A DNA stretch of 64,000 nucleotides, from positions 83,849 through 147,848 of the forward strand of contig JBCCTQ010000006.1 in assembly GCA_039198225.1 (NCBI GenBank), in the 5' to 3' direction. Shown here piece by piece: positions 33,909 through 43,039 of this stretch; the stretch's first letter is position 1; every line of letters starts with the position of its first letter. The notes under the pieces were generated by a model. That model did not search any database, had not been told where the DNA came from, and saw only the letters and a program-made list of their open reading frames with translations. Source of the DNA: JASJAR01 sp039198225. GTDB lineage: Bacteria > Pseudomonadota > Alphaproteobacteria > Rhodobacterales > Rhodobacteraceae. Both the position numbers and the translations under genes were made by a program.

Positions 33909-35398
33909 TCGGCGGCCCGGGGCAAAAGGAAGCCCTGGGCGATCATGTCTTCAGGTTCGATCGGATAATCGCCGGTAAAGACGGCGTCGTAATAGGCCGG
34001 GGCGGCCGGATTGCGGCCGTTTTTCTCGCCGACGGCGCGGTAGAGCCCATCGATTGAGATGAATTTGAGCGAGGTCACCCCGAGATAGTCGCGCATCTCG
34101 TCTTCGGACATGGTGGCGGCCAAAAGCTCGCCCCGCTGGGGCGTGTCGACGCCGAAAAAGCAGGGCCAGGCGGTCGGCGGCGAGGCGACGCGGAAATGCA
34201 CCTCCGCCGCGCCCGCATCAAGGACCATGTCCTTGATCTTCCGGCTGGTCGTGCCGCGGACCACGCTGTCATCGACCAAAATCACCCGTTTGCCGCGGAC
34301 CAGCGAGCGGTTGATATTGAGCTTGAGCCTCACACCCATATTGCGGATCTCGGTGGTCGGCTCGATGAAGGTCCGGCCCACATATTGGTTGCGGATAATC
34401 CCCATTTCGAAGGGAATGCCAGACTCCTGGCTGTAGCCGATGGCTGCTGGCGTGCCGCTATCGGGCACCGGGCAGACCATGTCGGCCTCGACAGGTGCTT
34501 CGCGGGCAAGTTCGGCGCCGATGTCGCGGCGGACTTCATAGACCGAGCGGCCGCCGATGATCGAATCCGGGCGGCTGAAATAGACATATTCGAAGATGCA
34601 GGGCTGGGGCCGGGTCTGGGCGAAGGGGCGGAAGCTGTCGACGCCCTTTTCAGTGATCACAACCATCTCGCCCGGGTCGATCTCGCGCACGAACTCGGCC
34701 CCGATAATATCAAGGGCGCAGGTCTCGGAGGCCAAGACCGTGCCTTTGCCGATCTGGCCCATGACGAGGGGACGAATGCCCAGGGGATCGCGCACGCCGA
34801 TCAGTTTTGTCCGGGTCATGGCGACGATCGCAAACGCACCTTCGACCTGGCGGAGCGCGTCTTTCATACGGTCGGGGATCGTCTCGCCCAACCCCCTCGC
34901 CATCAGATGGATGATGCACTCCGTGTCGGACGAGGATTGGAAGATCGAGCCTTTGGCGATGAGCTCGCGCCGGAGGCGGAGGGCGTTGACGAGATTGCCG
35001 TTATGGGCGATCGCCGCGCCGCCCATGGCGAACTCACCGAAAAACGGTTGGACATCGCGGATCGCGGTCGCGCCTTTGGAACCGGCGGTCGAGTAGCGCA
35101 CATGGCCGATCCCGAGGGTGCCTGAGAGGTTCGCCATCGTGTCGGGTTTGGTGAAATTGTCGCGCACGTAGCCGAAGCGGCGGACCGAGTTGAACCCTTT
35201 CTCAGCATCGTAGGTCACGATGCCACCCGCCTCTTGGCCCCGGTGCTGGAGCGCGTGGAGGCCGAGGGCCACGAAGTTGGCCGCGTCTTTAACGCCGATC
35301 ACACCGAAGACGCCACATTCTTCGTGGAGTTTATCGTCGTCGAGCGGGTCGGATTGGGACGGACTTTCAGCGGGAGTGGGAGACTGCTCGGGTGCCAC
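33905..35398 (-). CDS. purF: Amidophosphoribosyltransferase
   Basis: A 497-residue enzyme for the first committed step of purine synthesis (PRPP plus glutamine to phosphoribosylamine). The class II glutamine amidotransferase nucleophile is the cysteine of 'HEECGVFGVIG', after a propeptide of about 27 residues that must be removed. The phosphoribosyltransferase loop is 'RVILVDDSVVRGTTSRKI'. The start is GTG at 35398 after GGAGCGTAAGG. It is cotranscribed with the DUF2199 gene. The cvpA gene that often precedes purF is absent here. Confidence 0.96.
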   Translation of the reverse strand: MAPEQSPTPAESPSQSDPLDDDKLHEECGVFGVIGVKDAANFVALGLHALQHRGQEAGGIVTYDAEKGFNSVRRFGYVRDNFTKPDTMANLSGTLGIGHVRYSTAGSKGATAIRDVQPFFGEFAMGGAAIAHNGNLVNALRLRRELIAKGSIFQSSSDTECIIHLMARGLGETIPDRMKDALRQVEGAFAIVAMTRTKLIGVRDPLGIRPLVMGQIGKGTVLASETCALDIIGAEFVREIDPGEMVVITEKGVDSFRPFAQTRPQPCIFEYVYFSRPDSIIGGRSVYEVRRDIGAELAREAPVEADMVCPVPDSGTPAAIGYSQESGIPFEMGIIRNQYVGRTFIEPTTEIRNMGVRLKLNINRSLVRGKRVILVDDSVVRGTTSRKIKDMVLDAGAAEVHFRVASPPTAWPCFFGVDTPQRGELLAATMSEDEMRDYLGVTSLKFISIDGLYRAVGEKNGRNPAAPAYYDAVFTGDYPIEPEDMIAQGFLLPRAAE

Positions 35399-35588
35399 GC
35401 GCCTTACGCTCCGAATCTAGGAATGCCTGTAACCCCCGACATAGTTCGGGTGGGGCGCGGAGTCACGGGGCTGATGTGCGTCGGGCGGCGCGTTAGAGGA
35501 TTTGGTGGTTTCGGGAGCAGTTTGCGCTTTGAACCGACGCTTCTCTAAAGGCGCGTCATCGTCCGGGGCGCCCCCTGTCTTGACCTCG

Positions 35589-36281
35589 ATGGGTCTCTCG
35601 GCCACTTCCCGAACCGTGACCGAGACAGCAGCCAAGATCGCCCTCGTGACCGGCGCGTCCCGCGGGCTCGGAGCGGCCGTGGCCGAAGAACTCGCGCCGG
35701 ACCATCACGTCGTCGCCATCGCTAGGACCGTGGGCGGGCTTGAGGAACTTGACGATCGGATCCAGGCCAAGGGCGGATCGGCGACGCTCGCGCCCATCGA
35801 TGTGACCGATGAAGGGGCGGTCGCCCATATTTGCCGGTCGGTCCACGACCGGTGGGGGCCGGCGACCCTTTGGGTCCACACGGCCATTCACGCCCCGCCC
35901 TTGTCTCCGGCGACCCATGCCGATGCCAAGGATCTGGCGAAATCCGTCGAGGTGAATGTCACTGCAACCCAGCGGTTGATCCGGATGGTGGGCGCGCTTT
36001 TGGCGCCTGGGGGACGGGCCGTGTTTTTTGACGACCCGCGTGCGGGCGAGAAGTTTTTCTCGCTCTACGGTGCGACAAAGGCTGCCCAAATCGCCCTGGC
36101 CCGTTCGTGGGCCGCTGAGACCGCGCGGACCGGGCCGAGCGTGACGGTCCTCACACCGAAACCGATGCCGACGGCGGTGCGGGCGCGGTTTTTTCCGGGC
36201 GAAGACCGACGGCCCCTCGCGTCACCAAAGTCGGAAGCCCAGCGGCTTCTCGGCGACATTCTGGGGCCGCGTCCGAATTGA
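35589..36281 (+). CDS. Short-chain dehydrogenase/reductase next to purF
   Basis: About 230 residues with a classical SDR cofactor loop, 'ALVTGASRGLGAAVAEEL', and 'PATLWVHTAIHAPPL' where NNAG is normally found. The Tyr/Lys pair lies in 'FSLYGATKAAQIALARSW'. The NNAG motif is replaced, which is seen in divergent SDRs of this group. The start is uncertain: ATG at 35589 or GTG at 35616; neither has a strong ribosome site. An SDR beside purF is, from memory, a common arrangement in Rhodobacterales. Substrate unknown. Confidence 0.85.
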   Translation: MGLSATSRTVTETAAKIALVTGASRGLGAAVAEELAPDHHVVAIARTVGGLEELDDRIQAKGGSATLAPIDVTDEGAVAHICRSVHDRWGPATLWVHTAIHAPPLSPATHADAKDLAKSVEVNVTATQRLIRMVGALLAPGGRAVFFDDPRAGEKFFSLYGATKAAQIALARSWAAETARTGPSVTVLTPKPMPTAVRARFFPGEDRRPLASPKSEAQRLLGDILGPRPN

Positions 36282-36352
36282 TGTTTCGGCCCGGCCGCAA
36301 GGGTCGGATTTGCGTATTTATGAAGAGGTGAAAGCGCCGTAAGCAAAGAGCT

Positions 36353-38755
36353 ATGGAGCTTCCCGCCGCGATCACCGGTTGGTTTGACCGGCGCGGTTGG
36401 ACCATTCATCCCCATCAGCAAGCCATGCTCGACCGGTCAGGCGATCCGGCGCTCTTGCTGATCGCGCCCACCGGAGGCGGGAAGACCATGGCGGGGTTTC
36501 TTCCCACTTTGGCGGAGCTGGCCGACGAGCCCCGGCCCGGGCTCCATACGCTTTACGTATCGCCCCTGAAGGCGCTTGCGGCCGATATCAGGCGCAATCT
36601 CTCCTCGCCCATCGAAGAGGCGGGGCTGCCGATCCGGGTCGAGGACCGGACGGGCGACACGTCGCAAACCCAGAAGAAGCGCCAACGCGCGGACCCGCCG
36701 CATATTCTTCTGACAACACCCGAGAGCCTTGCCCTGCTTCTTTCCTATGAGGACGCGCATCTGACTTTTGCCGGGCTCCAACGGGTGGTGGTGGACGAGA
36801 TCCATGCATTGGCGGAATCAAAGCGGGGCGATCAACTCATGCTCGCCTTGGCGCGGCTTCAAAGCGTGGTGCCGGGGCTCCGGCGCGTTGGGCTGTCGGC
36901 GACGGTGGAAGATCCGGGCGCCATCGCCCAATTTCTCGCGCGCCATCCCGACCCTTGCGAGATCCTTCACGCCGATCCTGGCCCCGAACCCGATATTGCC
37001 ATGTTGCCCACGAAGGCCGCGCCTCCTTGGGGCGGCGGTGGCGGGGTCTATGCGATCCCTGAAGTGCTAGCGGAGGTGAAACGGCACAAGACGACGCTCA
37101 TTTTTCACAACACGCGCGCCCAGGCGGAGATCTATTTTCATAATCTTTGGCTCCAGAATGACGAAAGCTTGCCCATCGGGATCCACCACGGGAGCCTCGC
37201 GCGGGAGCAGCGCGCCCGGGTCGAAGGGGCGATGGTGGCGGGCGAGTTGAAGGCGATCGTTTGCACGGGCTCGCTCGATCTTGGGATCGATTGGGGCGAC
37301 GTGGATCTTGTGATCCAGGTGGGGGCGCCGAAAAACGTCAAACGGTTGGTCCAGCGGATCGGCCGGGCGAACCACCGCTATAATGCGCCGTCAAAGGCGC
37401 TCCTGGTGCCCGCGAACCGGTTTGAGATTGTCGAATGCGTGGCGGCCCTGGAGGCGGTTAAGGCGCGGAGCCTTGACGGCGATCCTCGGCCCCAAGGCCC
37501 TAAGGATGTGCTCTGCCAACATATCCTGATCGCGGCCTCAGCAGGCCCCGTGGAACCGGATGCGCTTTATGCCGAGATGACGTCCGCGGGGGCCTATGCG
37601 AGGCTCGAGCGCGCGGATTTCGACGCCTGCCTCGATATGGTGGCCACGGGCGGTTATGCGCTCCGGGCGTACGACCGCTGGCAGCGGTTGAAAGAGCAAG
37701 GCGATGGCACTTGGGCGCTCCGCGATCCGAGGGCCGCGCAGAAGATCCGGATGAATATCGGGACGATCCAAGACACCGATACGCTAAAAGTGCGGCTTAA
37801 GAACCGCATGGGCGGCCGGCCTCTGGGCGAGGTAGAAGAGGCTTTCGCAGCAACGTTGACCAAGGGAGACACGTTTCTCATCGGGGGGCAGGTGGTCCGC
37901 TACGAAGGGTTGCGCGAGATGACCGTGGAGGTGACCCGGAACGCTGACAAACCGCCTAAGATCGCGACGTTTATGGGCACGAAGTTTGCCACGTCGACCC
38001 AGTTGACGGGACGGATCCTCGACATGTTCCGCGACCGCGATTGGGCGGGGTTGCCGGCCCATACGGCCTCTTGGCTCGATCTCCAGGCGCGGGTGTCGAA
38101 ACTGCCCGTCCGCGACAGGCTGCTGATTGAGAGCTTTCCCGATATGGGGCGGGAATATACCTGCGTTTACGGTTTTGCGGGACGGAACGCGATGCAGACC
38201 CTCGGGCTTTTGGTGACCCAGAGGATGGACCGGATGGATCTGGCACCGATCGGTTTTGTCTCGACCGATTATGCGGTCCTCATCTGGTCGCTTGAACGGC
38301 TCAAAGACCCAGCGCCCCTTTTTGCCGAGGAGAACCTACGGGAGGATTTCGAGACCTGGCTGACCGGCAATGCGGTGATGAAACGGACCTTCAAGGCGGT
38401 GGCCAACGTGGCCGGCATGCTCGACCGGCGGACGATGGGGCAGACGAAGTCCGGTCGTCAGGCAACGTTTTCGTCCGACATTCTTTACGACACGCTTTTG
38501 AAATACGACCCCGATCATCTTTTGATGAAAATCACCCGGGAAGAGGCGCTGAGGGGTCTTGTTGATTTTGGTCGGATCGAAGAAATGCTCGACCGGACGA
38601 AGGGCCGGGTGGATCACATGGTGCTCGACCGGGTGACACCTTTGTCTGCGCCGCTTTTCCTTGAACCGGGCCGGGTGCCGGTCCAAGGCGGTGCGGCCGA
38701 AAGGATCCTGGCCGAAGAGACCGCGCGGCTTTTGGCGGAAGCTGGGCTTTCTTGA
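36353..38755 (+). CDS. Ligase-associated Lhr-like DEXH-box helicase
   Basis: An 800-residue superfamily 2 helicase. Walker A is 'IAPTGGGKT', motif II is 'VVVDEIHAL', motif III 'GLSATVEDPG', motif V 'CTGSLDLGIDWGDVDLVIQVGAP' (spanning about 303-325) and motif VI 'VQRIGRANHR'. The C-terminal part matches the Lhr core with a winged-helix and beta-barrel. This is the bacterial Lhr-Core form that travels with a metallophosphoesterase, an ATP-dependent ligase and an exonuclease in a DNA-repair set. The phosphoesterase follows; ligase and exonuclease are not in the window. Confidence 0.92.
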   Translation: MELPAAITGWFDRRGWTIHPHQQAMLDRSGDPALLLIAPTGGGKTMAGFLPTLAELADEPRPGLHTLYVSPLKALAADIRRNLSSPIEEAGLPIRVEDRTGDTSQTQKKRQRADPPHILLTTPESLALLLSYEDAHLTFAGLQRVVVDEIHALAESKRGDQLMLALARLQSVVPGLRRVGLSATVEDPGAIAQFLARHPDPCEILHADPGPEPDIAMLPTKAAPPWGGGGGVYAIPEVLAEVKRHKTTLIFHNTRAQAEIYFHNLWLQNDESLPIGIHHGSLAREQRARVEGAMVAGELKAIVCTGSLDLGIDWGDVDLVIQVGAPKNVKRLVQRIGRANHRYNAPSKALLVPANRFEIVECVAALEAVKARSLDGDPRPQGPKDVLCQHILIAASAGPVEPDALYAEMTSAGAYARLERADFDACLDMVATGGYALRAYDRWQRLKEQGDGTWALRDPRAAQKIRMNIGTIQDTDTLKVRLKNRMGGRPLGEVEEAFAATLTKGDTFLIGGQVVRYEGLREMTVEVTRNADKPPKIATFMGTKFATSTQLTGRILDMFRDRDWAGLPAHTASWLDLQARVSKLPVRDRLLIESFPDMGREYTCVYGFAGRNAMQTLGLLVTQRMDRMDLAPIGFVSTDYAVLIWSLERLKDPAPLFAEENLREDFETWLTGNAVMKRTFKAVANVAGMLDRRTMGQTKSGRQATFSSDILYDTLLKYDPDHLLMKITREEALRGLVDFGRIEEMLDRTKGRVDHMVLDRVTPLSAPLFLEPGRVPVQGGAAERILAEETARLLAEAGLS

Positions 38756-38784
38756 TTAGCGTGGCCATGGGTGGCGATGTGGGG

Positions 38785-38821
38785 ACGCCTCCGGCGGGAG
38801 TATTTCTCCCAGGATGAAGGG
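38785..38821. repeat. REP-like element with alternative small hairpins
   Basis: Within the 162-base gap before pdeM, bases 38785-38821 contain CCTCCGGCGGGAGTATTT followed by CTCCCAGGATGAAGGG. GGGAG (38796-38800) can pair with CTCCC, or CTCC upstream with GGAG. I recall very similar strings recurring at gene ends in many Rhodobacterales genomes; there is one copy in this window. Confidence 0.5.
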
Positions 38822-38917
38822 CCGGTTTCCGAAGAGACAAAGACCGGCGCGGCGATGCGGCGCTCGGTCTCTCCCCAGGGCCTTGCATCCCGGCCAGGGC
38901 CGCGCCTAGAACGAAGA

Positions 38918-39586
38918 ATGAACATCTACCGGTTTGATTTCCAGGGTGCGGCCCTTGAGGCGCTGCCGTCAGGCGCGCTCCACTGGGCCGAAGCGGGGCT
39001 TTTGTGCGTCTCAGATCTTCATCTTTGCAAATCCGAGCGCATGGCGCGGCGGGGGGGCGAGCTTCTTCCGCCCTATGACACACGCGATACATTGGCCCGG
39101 CTTGACCAAGATATAGCCCAGACCGGTGCGAAGATTGTGGTCTGCCTCGGTGACAGTTTCGACGATCCTTGGGCGGCGGCATCGCTCGATGAAGGCGATA
39201 GACTTTGGTTGGCCCGGCTCCAGGCCGGGCGGCGTTGGGTTTGGATCGAAGGCAACCACGATCCCGGAGCATTGGGGCTCGGGGGCGAATACCGGGCGAG
39301 CCTCTCTGAAGGTCCGCTCATTTTTCGCCATATCGCCTGCGAGCGCGGAGATCCGGGCGAAGTGTCGGGGCATTACCACCCCAAAGCGCGGATTTCGGCG
39401 CGCGGAAAGACCATGACCCGGGCCTGCTTTCTCACCGATGGGGTGCGGCTCATGCTGCCGGCCTACGGGACCTATACGGGCGGTCTTTCATGGACCGATC
39501 CGGCCCTTCGAAAACTTTTTGGGCCTGCGGCGCAGGCTTTCCTGACTGGTCCGAAAATCTATGCCGTCCCGGTGCCCGCGGGCTAG
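38918..39586 (+). CDS. pdeM: Ligase-associated DNA damage response endonuclease PdeM
   Basis: A 222-residue calcineurin-like metallophosphoesterase. Metal-binding motifs are 'VSDLHLCKS' (DxH), 'VCLGDSFDD' (GDxxD), 'IEGNHDPG' (GNHD) and 'GHYHPKA' (GHxH). PdeM cuts branched DNA flaps and partners the Lhr-like helicase. The ATG at 38918 gives the family-like start 'MNIYRFDFQG'; the frame opens upstream at 38771 inside the repeat-bearing gap and is rejected. Downstream lies the tup operon. Confidence 0.92.
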   Translation: MNIYRFDFQGAALEALPSGALHWAEAGLLCVSDLHLCKSERMARRGGELLPPYDTRDTLARLDQDIAQTGAKIVVCLGDSFDDPWAAASLDEGDRLWLARLQAGRRWVWIEGNHDPGALGLGGEYRASLSEGPLIFRHIACERGDPGEVSGHYHPKARISARGKTMTRACFLTDGVRLMLPAYGTYTGGLSWTDPALRKLFGPAAQAFLTGPKIYAVPVPAG

Positions 39587-39651
39587 GTTGAGACCGGCGT
39601 TGCGGCGCCCGGCCGCTTCGCCTTAGGGTCGCGCGCAGATTGGGAGGGCCC

Positions 39652-40356
39652 ATGGGCGAGATCTGGGAGGGAGTGGCGGCGGCGATCGCCCTGGTGGCGA
39701 GCCTCGATCCAGCCCTTATTGAGATCACACTCCGGTCGCTCCAGGTCACGCTGAGCGCGGTCGCGGTCGCGGGGCTGATCGGGATCCCCCTCGGTGCGTT
39801 CCTCGCCGTGGCCCGGTTTCCCGGCCGGGGCGTTATCGTGGCCACGCTCACCGCGTTGATGGGATTGCCGCCGGTGGTGGTGGGGCTTTTGGTGTATCTC
39901 TTTTTGTCCCAGGCGGGCCCTTTCGGGGTGTTGAACCTCCTTTTCACGCCTTGGGCCATGGTGATTGCCCAGATCATCATCGTGACACCTTTGGTGGCGT
40001 CCATTTCACTTCAGGCGATTGCTGGGCTCTGGGAGGAATACCGGGATCTTCTTCGCTCCTTGGGCGCAACGTCGGGCCAGCGAATGAGAACGCTCATTTG
40101 GGACGGGCGCGGGGCGCTGGTAACGGCCATGCTCGCCGGGTTCGGCCGGGCCATCGGTGAGGTCGGCGCGGTCATGATCGTCGGCGGCAATATCGACAAC
40201 GCCACCCGGGTTTTGACCACGGCCATCGCGCTTGAGACGTCAAAAGGGAATTTTGCGCTAGCACTCGGCCTTGGGATCGTCCTTTTGGCCTTGGCGTTGT
40301 TGGTCAATCTCTTGAGCCACGGGGTCGGGCGCACGGAGGCGCGCGCGTTGCCGTGA
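39652..40356 (+). CDS. tupB: Tungstate-type ABC transporter permease
   Basis: A 234-residue inner-membrane permease with about five hydrophobic segments. The EAA-loop equivalent, 'EYRDLLRSLGATSGQRM', contacts the ATPase. 'GRAIGEVGAVMIVGGNI' is typical of TupB/WtpB and related molybdate/tungstate permeases. GGGAGGGCCC precedes the ATG. Its stop overlaps the tupC GTG by four bases. Tungstate or molybdate import would serve molybdo/tungsto-enzymes, compatible with moeB in this window. Confidence 0.88.
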   Translation: MGEIWEGVAAAIALVASLDPALIEITLRSLQVTLSAVAVAGLIGIPLGAFLAVARFPGRGVIVATLTALMGLPPVVVGLLVYLFLSQAGPFGVLNLLFTPWAMVIAQIIIVTPLVASISLQAIAGLWEEYRDLLRSLGATSGQRMRTLIWDGRGALVTAMLAGFGRAIGEVGAVMIVGGNIDNATRVLTTAIALETSKGNFALALGLGIVLLALALLVNLLSHGVGRTEARALP

Positions 40357-41042
40357 CCGGAACGATATCGCTTTCAGGGATTGAGGTGGTGCAAAACGGG
40401 GCGAGGGTATTGGGCCCGCTCGCGCTCGATCTGCCGGTGGACGGCATAACCGTGCTGTTGGGACCAAACGGGGCCGGGAAAACGACGCTTCTTCGGGTGA
40501 TCCATGGGCTGGAGCGGGCGACAATAGGCACGCTCGATATGCCGGACCTGGCCCAGGGCTTTGTCTTTCAGAAGCCAGTGCTTCTGAGGCGGACGGCCTT
40601 GGCCAATGTGGCCTATCCCTTGCGTCTGCGAGGCGCGATGCCGGAGGCGGCCGCAAAGAAAGCCCAGGCCGCGCTCGACGAGGTGGGGCTGGGCGGAGCG
40701 GCGCGCCAGAGGGCGGCGTCCCTCTCGGGCGGAGAGCAACAACGCCTTGCCTTGGCCCGGGCATTGGTCACTCGGCCCGACCTGCTTTTGCTGGACGAGC
40801 CGACTGCGAGCCTCGACGGGCAGGCCACCGAAAGCATCGAAGGAAGCCTCGGTGCTGCCCGCGCGCGTGGGACGGGAATTTTGCTCGCAACCCATGACCT
40901 CGGGCAAGCGAGGCGGCTGGCCGACCGGGTGGTTTTTCTTCTCCATGGGAGGGCCCTGGAAACCGGGACGGCCGACGGGTTTTTTGGAGATCCGAGGAGT
41001 TCAGAGGCGCGCGCCTTTCTGGCAGGAAAGATTGTGCCGTGA
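40353..41042 (+). CDS. tupC: Tungstate-type ABC transporter ATP-binding protein
   Basis: A 229-residue ABC ATPase. Walker A is 'GPNGAGKTT', the Q-loop is in 'GFVFQKPVLL', the signature is 'LSGGEQQR', Walker B is 'LLLLDEPTAS' and the H-loop is in 'ATHDLGQA'. It starts with GTG at 40353, overlapping the tupB stop (GTGA), and its own stop overlaps tupA. There is no C-terminal regulatory domain. Confidence 0.9.
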   Translation: MTGTISLSGIEVVQNGARVLGPLALDLPVDGITVLLGPNGAGKTTLLRVIHGLERATIGTLDMPDLAQGFVFQKPVLLRRTALANVAYPLRLRGAMPEAAAKKAQAALDEVGLGGAARQRAASLSGGEQQRLALARALVTRPDLLLLDEPTASLDGQATESIEGSLGAARARGTGILLATHDLGQARRLADRVVFLLHGRALETGTADGFFGDPRSSEARAFLAGKIVP

Positions 41043-41836
41043 GGATCCTCTGCTGCTTCCTTGTGTTTTTAGCCTCGGCCATGCCCGCCTTGGCCGACGG
41101 CGTGTTTCGCCTGGCGGTCACGACCTCCGTGCAGAATTCCGGCCTAGCCGATCATCTTTTGCCCTTGGCCGAAGAGGCGCTCGATTTCGACATCCAGGCG
41201 ATCGTGGTGGGAACAGGTCAAGCGCTCCGGCTCGGGGCAGCGGGCGATGTGGATGCGGTCTTGGTCCATTCCGAAGCCGCCGAGCGGGACTTCGTGGCCG
41301 CCGGGTTCGGAAGCCACCGGAGAGAAATCATGTACAACGACTTTGTACTGCTCGGTCCGGCGGAGGATCCGGCCGGCATTGCCAAAGCGGGGTCTCCTCC
41401 GGAGGCCATGGCGGCCATCGCGGCGGCCGAGGCGCCCTTTGTGAGCCGGGGCGATGACAGTGGGACCCATCGCCGAGAGCTCGCGCTTTGGGCCGAAGCC
41501 GGTATCGCGCCGGAGGGCCGTTGGTACCGGGAGGGCGGTTCGGGGATGGGGGCGACGCTCAATATCGCAGCCGCGATGGGGGCTTACGTTTTAAGTGACC
41601 GGGCAAGTTGGCTCGCCTCTGGTAACCGGGCGTCTCTTGCGCTCCTCGTTGAAGATCCGGACGCTCTCTTCAATCAGTATTCCTTTATTCCCGTGACCCC
41701 GCCGCGCCGGGCCGGAGCGAAAGGGGCGGCGGGCCTCTTTGAGACCTGGCTGACGGGGTCGGACACGCAGGCCCTGATCGGGGAATTTAGAATCGACGGC
41801 ATGCCCCTCTTTCTTCCAAATGCCCGGCCGCAATAA
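41039..41836 (+). CDS. tupA: Tungstate-type periplasmic substrate-binding protein
   Basis: A 265-residue protein with a signal peptide ('CFLVFLASAMPALA'). The oxyanion-binding segments are 'LAVTTSVQNSGLADHLLP', resembling the TTTSTxxSGL motif of TupA, and 'VSRGDDSGTHRREL'. These place serine and threonine hydroxyls around the tungstate ion. GTG start at 41039. The gene order here is B-C-A, whereas tupA usually comes first. Molybdate selectivity cannot be excluded. Confidence 0.88.
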   Translation: MRILCCFLVFLASAMPALADGVFRLAVTTSVQNSGLADHLLPLAEEALDFDIQAIVVGTGQALRLGAAGDVDAVLVHSEAAERDFVAAGFGSHRREIMYNDFVLLGPAEDPAGIAKAGSPPEAMAAIAAAEAPFVSRGDDSGTHRRELALWAEAGIAPEGRWYREGGSGMGATLNIAAAMGAYVLSDRASWLASGNRASLALLVEDPDALFNQYSFIPVTPPRRAGAKGAAGLFETWLTGSDTQALIGEFRIDGMPLFLPNARPQ

Positions 41837-42328
41837 ACGCTTGTTGGGGTCTCGACGCCCTTTCTTGACCGAGAAACGCTCTGTTTCCGATCTGGAAATC
41901 GGGAAAAGAAGGCGCTTCAGCCACATTCGGAGGTCTAGTTTTGGAGCCGATTGGCTGGGAAGCCCGGAACAATCAAAAGCCGAATTTTGGAGAAATCAGA
42001 ATTTTTCGGATCCAAAGCGAACAATTGTCATGGCGATGGAAATAATGCCGTCAGTCAAAAAATTAGCAATCGGGCAGGCCTCCTTGTTCTGGTCACGATC
42101 TCCCTTTACTCGCCCCAAAGCCGCCAAAGGTCCTTGAAAATATAGGGTATCGGAGCTCAGCGCGGTCCACTCGAAGGGCTGGCTTTGAGTCAAGAGTTCG
42201 AAGAGATCCGGGCGGTTCCGGAGACCTTCAGTGTCCAGGGCGTGCCGGCGGAGTGGATAATCCGGCACGTCTTTCTTAAACTAAATCTCGGTGGGCGCTG
42301 AGTTGGTGATCGGTAGAGAGAGTGAACG
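41837..42328. other. AT-rich intergenic gap without a supported gene
   Basis: These 492 bases are clearly lower in GC than the neighbours. A 90-codon minus-strand frame (41996-42268) and a 106-codon plus-strand frame (41820-42137) are open, but neither has a recognisable domain or a good ribosome site. The last 30 bases (GGTAGAGAGAGTGA) supply the ribosome site of the Hint gene. It may be a decayed gene or a horizontally acquired remnant. Confidence 0.4.
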
Positions 42329-42883
42329 ATGGATATCGATGGGATCCTGCGCCAGGTAAATGAGGCCGCGCCCGCGCCGGCCGAAATGGAGCCGTCCCCG
42401 CGTGCCCTGACCGAGGGCAAGCCCATGCGGCGCACCACGGGTTCGGGCCCGCGGCAGTGGCTGCTTCCAGGCTTTGGCCCTCTGACGCGCATCACAACCG
42501 CTTTGGGCGAAGTCCCGGCCCAAGCCCTGCGCGAGCGCGACATGGTGCGGACGCGCGAAGGCAATTTTAAACCTATTGTGTGGATCGACCGGATCGTCGT
42601 CGACGAGGAATTCCTGTCGCTTCACCCGGATGCTTTGCCGGTGATGATTAAGCCGAACGCATTGGGCCGCGGTCTGCCGAACCAGCCGATCTTTCTCGCG
42701 CCGCGCCAGGAGTTGATGCCAAGATCCGATTGGGCTGGTGGGGAACGTGTCAACGCGGTGGATTTGATGGGCAAGCCCGGCATCTACCGTAAAGCGGAAT
42801 CGTCTTACACGTACACGCTGTTCCACCTCGGCGAACCCGCGATTGTCCAGGCCGGAAAGGTCTTCGTTCCCGTCGATCCATGA
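42329..42883 (+). CDS. Hint (Hedgehog/intein) domain protein
   Basis: A 184-residue protein that resembles the Hint_2 domains common in Rhodobacterales: 'VPAQALRERDMVRTREGNFKPIVWID', 'RLPNQPIFLAPRQELM'-like 'GLPNQPIFLAPRQELM', 'GERVNAVDLMG' and 'YTYTLFHLGEPAIVQAGKVFVP'. The usual 'LSPDH' histidine is replaced (LAPRQ), and the first cysteine or serine of a self-splicing domain is not obvious, so autoprocessing is doubtful. There is no signal peptide or calcium repeat. It lies just upstream of cheB; a functional link is not shown. Confidence 0.8.
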   Translation: MDIDGILRQVNEAAPAPAEMEPSPRALTEGKPMRRTTGSGPRQWLLPGFGPLTRITTALGEVPAQALRERDMVRTREGNFKPIVWIDRIVVDEEFLSLHPDALPVMIKPNALGRGLPNQPIFLAPRQELMPRSDWAGGERVNAVDLMGKPGIYRKAESSYTYTLFHLGEPAIVQAGKVFVPVDP

Positions 42884-43039
42884 GCGCGCCAACGCTGCTC
42901 TGATCTCCTAACGCGATCTTCATTTCTTTGCCCGATAGCTGCCGGCCAAGCGGCAAGGGAAGGATTTGCGGATGCAATTGCGTGCGGTGCGAGGACCTTC
43001 TCCGCGGTGGCTTGAATTGCACTATCTCGGGGCGGTTCG

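Noticed and set aside
41996..42268. 90-codon minus-strand frame in the AT-rich gap
   Set aside because: It reads somewhat protein-like but has no ribosome site, domain or coupled neighbour; kept only as a comment.
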